NCBI GenBank assembly: GCA_963989385.1
Contig: OZ022510.1
Location: 35,097,448-35,161,447 of the forward strand
DNA from: Ctena decussata
Lineage: Eukaryota; Mollusca; Bivalvia; Lucinida; Lucinidae
DNA length: 64,000 nt
Direction of reading: 5' to 3'
Below are positions 62,389-64,000 of this stretch, one piece after another. Made by a program: the position numbers and the translations under genes. Positions within the stretch are counted from its first letter, which is position 1. Every line of letters begins with the position of its first letter. The notes under the pieces are model-generated. The model was not told the origin of the DNA. It made no database searches and saw only the letters and a list, made by a program, of their open reading frames with translations.

Positions 62389-64000
62389 TGCCTGAAAATA
62401 TAAAATAAAAGCGGCAGCAAAAATTGAACTCACAAAGATACTAAAGCAGGTTACATGTTGCAGTTGAAAGATAAATGTATGGGGCCCCTTTCTCTGAGTC
62501 TACACTATTTGCATCTGAATTGACACTGTTTGCTATTGCATTTTTGAGCACGTCTGGCATAGCAGCTTGGCCCATCATCCACCCCTCCCAAGCTACTATG
62601 CCAGAACTACCCAACATTGCCATTGAGTCTACCTTGTTTGCTGTTCCATCTGACCTTACACATGTATTTATTTCAACAGACAGTCAACTCTCGATATCTC
62701 CAAACTACTGATATCTCAAAGTCAATTTTCTGGTCCCAGCAAATTTTCTTTGAGATATCGGTAGTTTGAAATATCCAAAGTTGAAAACCCACCCCCACCA
62801 ACCTAACTATGCCAGAATGCTCAAACTTTGCCACAGTCTACCTTATTTACTGTTCCATATGATCCTTAACCTTTACCCTGCTGTTCCTTATGACCTTAAA
62901 CATGTATTGTACTTCAACAAACAGTCAACTCTCAATATCTCCAACTTACTGATATCTCGAAGTAAATTTCCTGGTTCCAGCATATTTTCCTTGAGATATC
63001 GGTAGTTTGAGATATCCGGAGTTGAACATTACCTCTCGCCAAACTAAGTCTGCCAGCGATGCCGAAAGGAATGAAAAAAATACTCACACTATTTGGGGGA
63101 AACTGTACCTTCAGCCTACTGATATCTCAAAGTTAATTTCCTGGTCCCAGCAAATTTTCTTTGAGATATCGGTAGTTTGAGATGCCTGAAAATATAAAAT
63201 AAAAGCGGCAGCAAAAATTGAACTCACAAAGATACTTAAGCAGGTTACATGTTGCAGCTGAAAGATAAATTTATGAGGCCCCTTTCTCTGAGTCTACATT
63301 ATTTGCATCTGAATTGACACTGTTTGCTATTGCATTTTTGAGCACGTCTGGCATAGCAGCTTGGCCCATCATCCACCCCTTCCAAACTACTATGCCAGAA
63401 CTACCCAAACTTTGCCATAGAGTCTACCCTGTTTGCTGTTCCATCTGACCTTACACATGTATTTATTTCAACAGACAGTCAACTCTCGATATCTCCAAAC
63501 TACTGATATCTCAAAGTCAATTTTCTGGTCCCAGCAAATTTTCTTTGAGATATCGGTAGTTTGTAATATCCAAATTTGAACATCCCCCCACACCAACCTA
63601 ACTATGCCAGAATGCTCAAACTATGCCACAGTCTACCCTATTTACTGTTCCATATGATCCTTAACCTTTACCCTGCTGTTCCTTATGACCTTAAAAATGT
63701 ATTGTACTTCAACAAACAGTCAACTCTCAATATCTCCAACTTACTGATATCTCGAAGTAAATTTCCTGGTTCCAGCAAATTTTCTTTGAGATATCGGTAG
63801 TTTGAGATATCCGGAGTTGAACATTACCTCTCGCAAAACTAAGTCTGCCAGCGATGCCCAAAGGAATGAAAAAAATACTCACACTATTTGGGGGAATACT
63901 GTACCTTCAACCTACTGATATCTCCAAGTTAATTTTTCCTGGTCCCAGCAAATTTTCTTTGAGATATCAGTAGTTTGAGATGCCTGAAAATATAAAATAA

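Larger units (their letters stand above)
1..64000. repeat. Satellite array of ~795-bp composite monomers, filling the window
   Basis: A diagnostic string, ATGCTCAAACTTTGCC (or its variant AATACTCAAAC), recurs every ~795 bp from 706 to 63612, always in the same orientation. The mean step is about 796 bp over 79 steps. Typical steps are 791-802 bp. Exceptions are 623, 740, 855, 966 and 967 bp and the deletion-fused positions, each explained by a specific rearrangement listed separately. All stretches between anchors are alignable satellite except 43263-43423. Both window edges lie inside a monomer: position 1 is in subunit B and position 64000 is in the D spacer, so neither array boundary is visible. 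Open frames of 60-91 codons recur because the monomer recurs; I see no gene. Confidence 0.98.
62022..64000 (+). repeat. Right segment: divergent monomers and start of another 9-mer HOR unit
   Basis: Anchors are 62022, 62817 and 63612. Monomer 62022 does not match the expected 45751 type. From about 63230 the sequence carries the private markers of 45370 onward (TACTTAAGCAGG, GCAGCTGAAAG, TTTGTAATATCC, AAAAATGTATTG). The monomers at 62817 and 63612 therefore match 44954 and 45751, an offset of about 17.86 kb. The window ends within the D spacer. Confidence 0.8.

Noticed and set aside
1..64000. CRISPR array
   Set aside because: Palindromic repeats with regular spacing are present, but the intervals are 171, 243 and 381 bp and are themselves repeated; there are no unique spacers and no cas genes.

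Overview
The whole 64 kb window is one tandem-repeat (satellite DNA) array. I find no protein-coding gene, rRNA, tRNA or CRISPR array in it. The array runs off both ends of the window. It is made of head-to-tail monomers, almost all 791-802 bp long. I located 80 monomer positions, counting four deletion-fused ones. The only sequence that is not satellite is a 161-bp insertion at 43263-43423, flanked by an 11-bp target-site duplication. This is eukaryotic heterochromatin. The inserted element ends, on the minus strand, in an AACC-type tail next to a 'GACGTTAA'-like string. From memory this resembles short interspersed repeats of molluscs, so I lean to a mollusc or another lophotrochozoan, with low confidence.

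Each monomer has a nested structure. A spacer of about 185 bp (D) is followed by three related subunits (A, B, C). Each subunit has a leader around a 'TGCCAG' core and ends in a near-palindrome of 60-99 bp with only two bases at its centre. Palindrome centres lie about 243 bp (A to B), 171 bp (B to C) and 381 bp (C to the next A) apart. Subunit B carries a further internal 35-bp tandem duplication, and the right palindrome arm is a 16-bp direct repeat. The repeat therefore seems to have grown in steps: 16-bp unit, palindrome, subunit, monomer, higher-order repeat (HOR).

Layout: 1-5482, divergent monomers ending in a 3-monomer (2,443 bp) tandem duplication that continues to about 7.7 kb. 5483-35224, three successive units of a 12-monomer HOR. 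Units 2 and 3 are 9,423 and 9,426 bp. Unit 1 (10,893 bp) has lost one monomer and gained an internal 3-monomer (2,382 bp) duplication. 35225-45750, a zone without a clear HOR period that holds the only foreign insertion and a large deletion with filler. 45751-62021, two units of a different, 9-monomer HOR (7,336 bp); the second is enlarged by two monomers to 8,935 bp. 62022-64000, divergent monomers, the last of which resumes the first type of the 9-mer HOR.

Most rearrangements have an end inside a palindrome: a 171-bp deletion and its reciprocal 171-bp duplication (B with C), a 224-bp duplication or triplication (starting in A), a 173-bp deletion starting in A, and a 56-bp deletion that removes exactly the left arm of B. 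The main result is a composite satellite whose palindromic modules appear to drive its rearrangement, and which may descend from a small inverted-repeat transposon.
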